From positions 46,279,056-46,343,055 of the forward strand of contig NC_062219.1 of the NCBI RefSeq assembly GCF_902686445.1: a stretch of DNA of 64,000 bases, given 5' to 3'. Position 1 is the first letter of the stretch; the number at the start of each line of letters is the position of its first letter. The position numbers and the translations under genes are program-made. Source of the DNA: Sciurus carolinensis. Taxonomy: Eukaryota > Chordata > Mammalia > Rodentia > Sciuridae. The notes under the pieces are model-generated. The model was given only the letters and a program-made list of their open reading frames with translations. It made no database searches and was not told the DNA's origin. Positions 62,567 through 64,000 of the stretch are shown in pieces.

Positions 62567-64000
62567 AAAGAAAGGAAAATGTGGAAGGGTAACCCTGACA
62601 CATTATTTATCTCTCCATTGAGTTCTTAGTGTCCTTAAGGCCACTTCCTAAGGAGGTGTAGTTAACAGAGAAAAGTGGGGGGTGATAGTAAGAACAGTTT
62701 CTTACTTAAGCTAATAAATAATTGTCAGTAAATCTATAAGCAGATTCATTAATTTGCTAATTGTCCTTCCATTCACCAGAAGCATCTACCTTTTCTTAAT
62801 TGATAAACCTTCAATTTCCCAATAGATGGTCGCAACTTTGCTTCAACAAACACATTCTTATCTTTTAAGATTAGGTAAACTGATAGAATATTAAGTAAGC
62901 AATAAGCCAACGTCTAGTTACCATCCTCTCGGCAAAGTGGGGCAGAGGGTAGACAAGTTTTGGGGATTTTTCTTTTTTTCTTTTCTTTACAAATGAAATG
63001 TTAAACATGGTTGAGTTTCTCCATTCAGTTGTATATAGTAGATTTCCCTTTTTTCTTTAGGCTTGTACAATGGACTTTTTAAAGTCAATGGGAGTGAGCT
63101 ATTGAATATTGGGTATCTTTCAACATTAAATAGTGTATACCTCCCCAATTTTTTTAATTTTGTGACTCAGACTTAAGACACAATATGTGCTCTTTACTTG
63201 CTGATGAACTTCATAGAGGCCAAAGTCTTACTGAAGACCAACTTTTCCCATGGTAAGTTTAATTAGTACTGAGTTTTAGCAAGGCAAGAAGACCCTGGGA
63301 GCATTGTTAGCTACTGTGTAATGATCCAGGGTTAAAATGATACCTGTGTTGCTTAGGGCTAAGGTTTTTCTTGGCTCCAGTGATCTTTCCTTAAACTCTT
63401 CCTTCACTTCCATGGTCCTTATCATCACAGAAAAACTGAGTGCCTTCTCAAAATATGGATATCAAAATATCCTATTCTCTGACTGCCAGCTCTTGTACTT
63501 TTATTGGAGGGTGGAATTGGCTTCATCCAAAACTCCCTGTAAGTTCTTAATGCCACCCTTTCCAAATTTAGACACCATGAGCCAATATGAGAATCATCTT
63601 TCAAATTACCTTAATTCCTTCCATACACCTGATAAATCCCTATCTAACTGAAACCATTTATCACCCTGTGCTGTGCATGTACCTAGCAGCTAGCTAAAGG
63701 AGAACACACAAGCATTTCCACTGCCCACAGTGTATTTGGGCTCCCTTTCTATTTTCATTCTCCTTTCTCTGCAACCCTGTTCCACCATCATTTTCAGCAT
63801 CTCTTTCCATTCTTCATTGAGAAATGGAAGCAGTCAGAAGCTGTTCTGTCTTTCTGCCATTACATCTGTAGCCACACTCTACCTTTCCTCCTGGTACAAT
63901 GAAGATGGTAATCTCCCCCCTCTCAAAGTCTGACTGTATTAGCAACAAAACCAATCATATATGTGTAGGGAGAGAGAGGTAGAGATTTATATTAAGGAAT
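62567..64000. other. no gene seen
   Basis: Intergenic DNA after L1-E, with only chance open frames (for example 63337..63651). No repeat identified with confidence. Confidence 0.5.

Noticed and set aside
1..64000. CRISPR array, operon or bacterial-type system
   Set aside because: The window is mammalian nuclear DNA. The repeats are retroelements and microsatellites, with no regularly spaced short repeats and spacers.

Overview
The window is vertebrate nuclear DNA, very probably from a squirrel-family rodent (Sciuridae: ground squirrel, marmot or relative). The evidence is the repeat content: ID-type SINEs, dimeric B1-plus-ID SINEs, one recurrent rodent-like LINE-1 lineage, and older mammalian MIR, L2, MaLR, MLT2 and HAL1 copies. 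The species is an inference; no single-copy marker here fixes it.

Only one protein-coding exon is supported. It is coding exon 1 of a gene on the minus strand (39240..39418), lying in a CpG island (about 38550..40260) and ending in a consensus splice donor. The encoded N-terminus matches my memory of SLC35F1, a multi-pass solute-carrier-35 family protein expressed mainly in brain. On this reading 1..39239 is the start of a very long intron 1, the promoter and 5' UTR lie just right of 39418, and about 40300..64000 is upstream intergenic DNA. No second exon was seen. A smaller GC-rich patch in intron 1 (23841..24101) carries a strong minus-strand splice donor and could be an alternative first exon.

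The rest is mainly retrotransposon sediment. Five LINE-1 copies of the same lineage, all on the plus strand, are called L1-A (about 725..6726), L1-B (29329..32761, 5'-truncated), L1-C (43822..49644, full length), L1-D (53358..59680, full length, inserted inside a much older L1) and L1-E (61979..62566, a short young insertion with a perfect 15-bp target duplication). None is coding-competent. L1-C is the best preserved: its ORF1 has one stop, and its ORF2 has four stops, about three frame changes, an altered reverse-transcriptase motif and a lost Cys in the C-terminal Cys-rich segment.

The most unusual signals are in the LINE-1s. L1-C and L1-E share an in-register run of telomere-like GGTTAG hexamers in their 3' UTRs, which L1-A and L1-D lack. 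L1-C also has a 5' UTR built of about 168-bp tandem monomers, a design known from mouse L1 promoters. At the gene promoter there are a possible 6-codon upstream ORF and a short CGG repeat. I found no self-contained new gene system, no CRISPR array, no rRNA or tRNA gene and no prokaryote-like operon.
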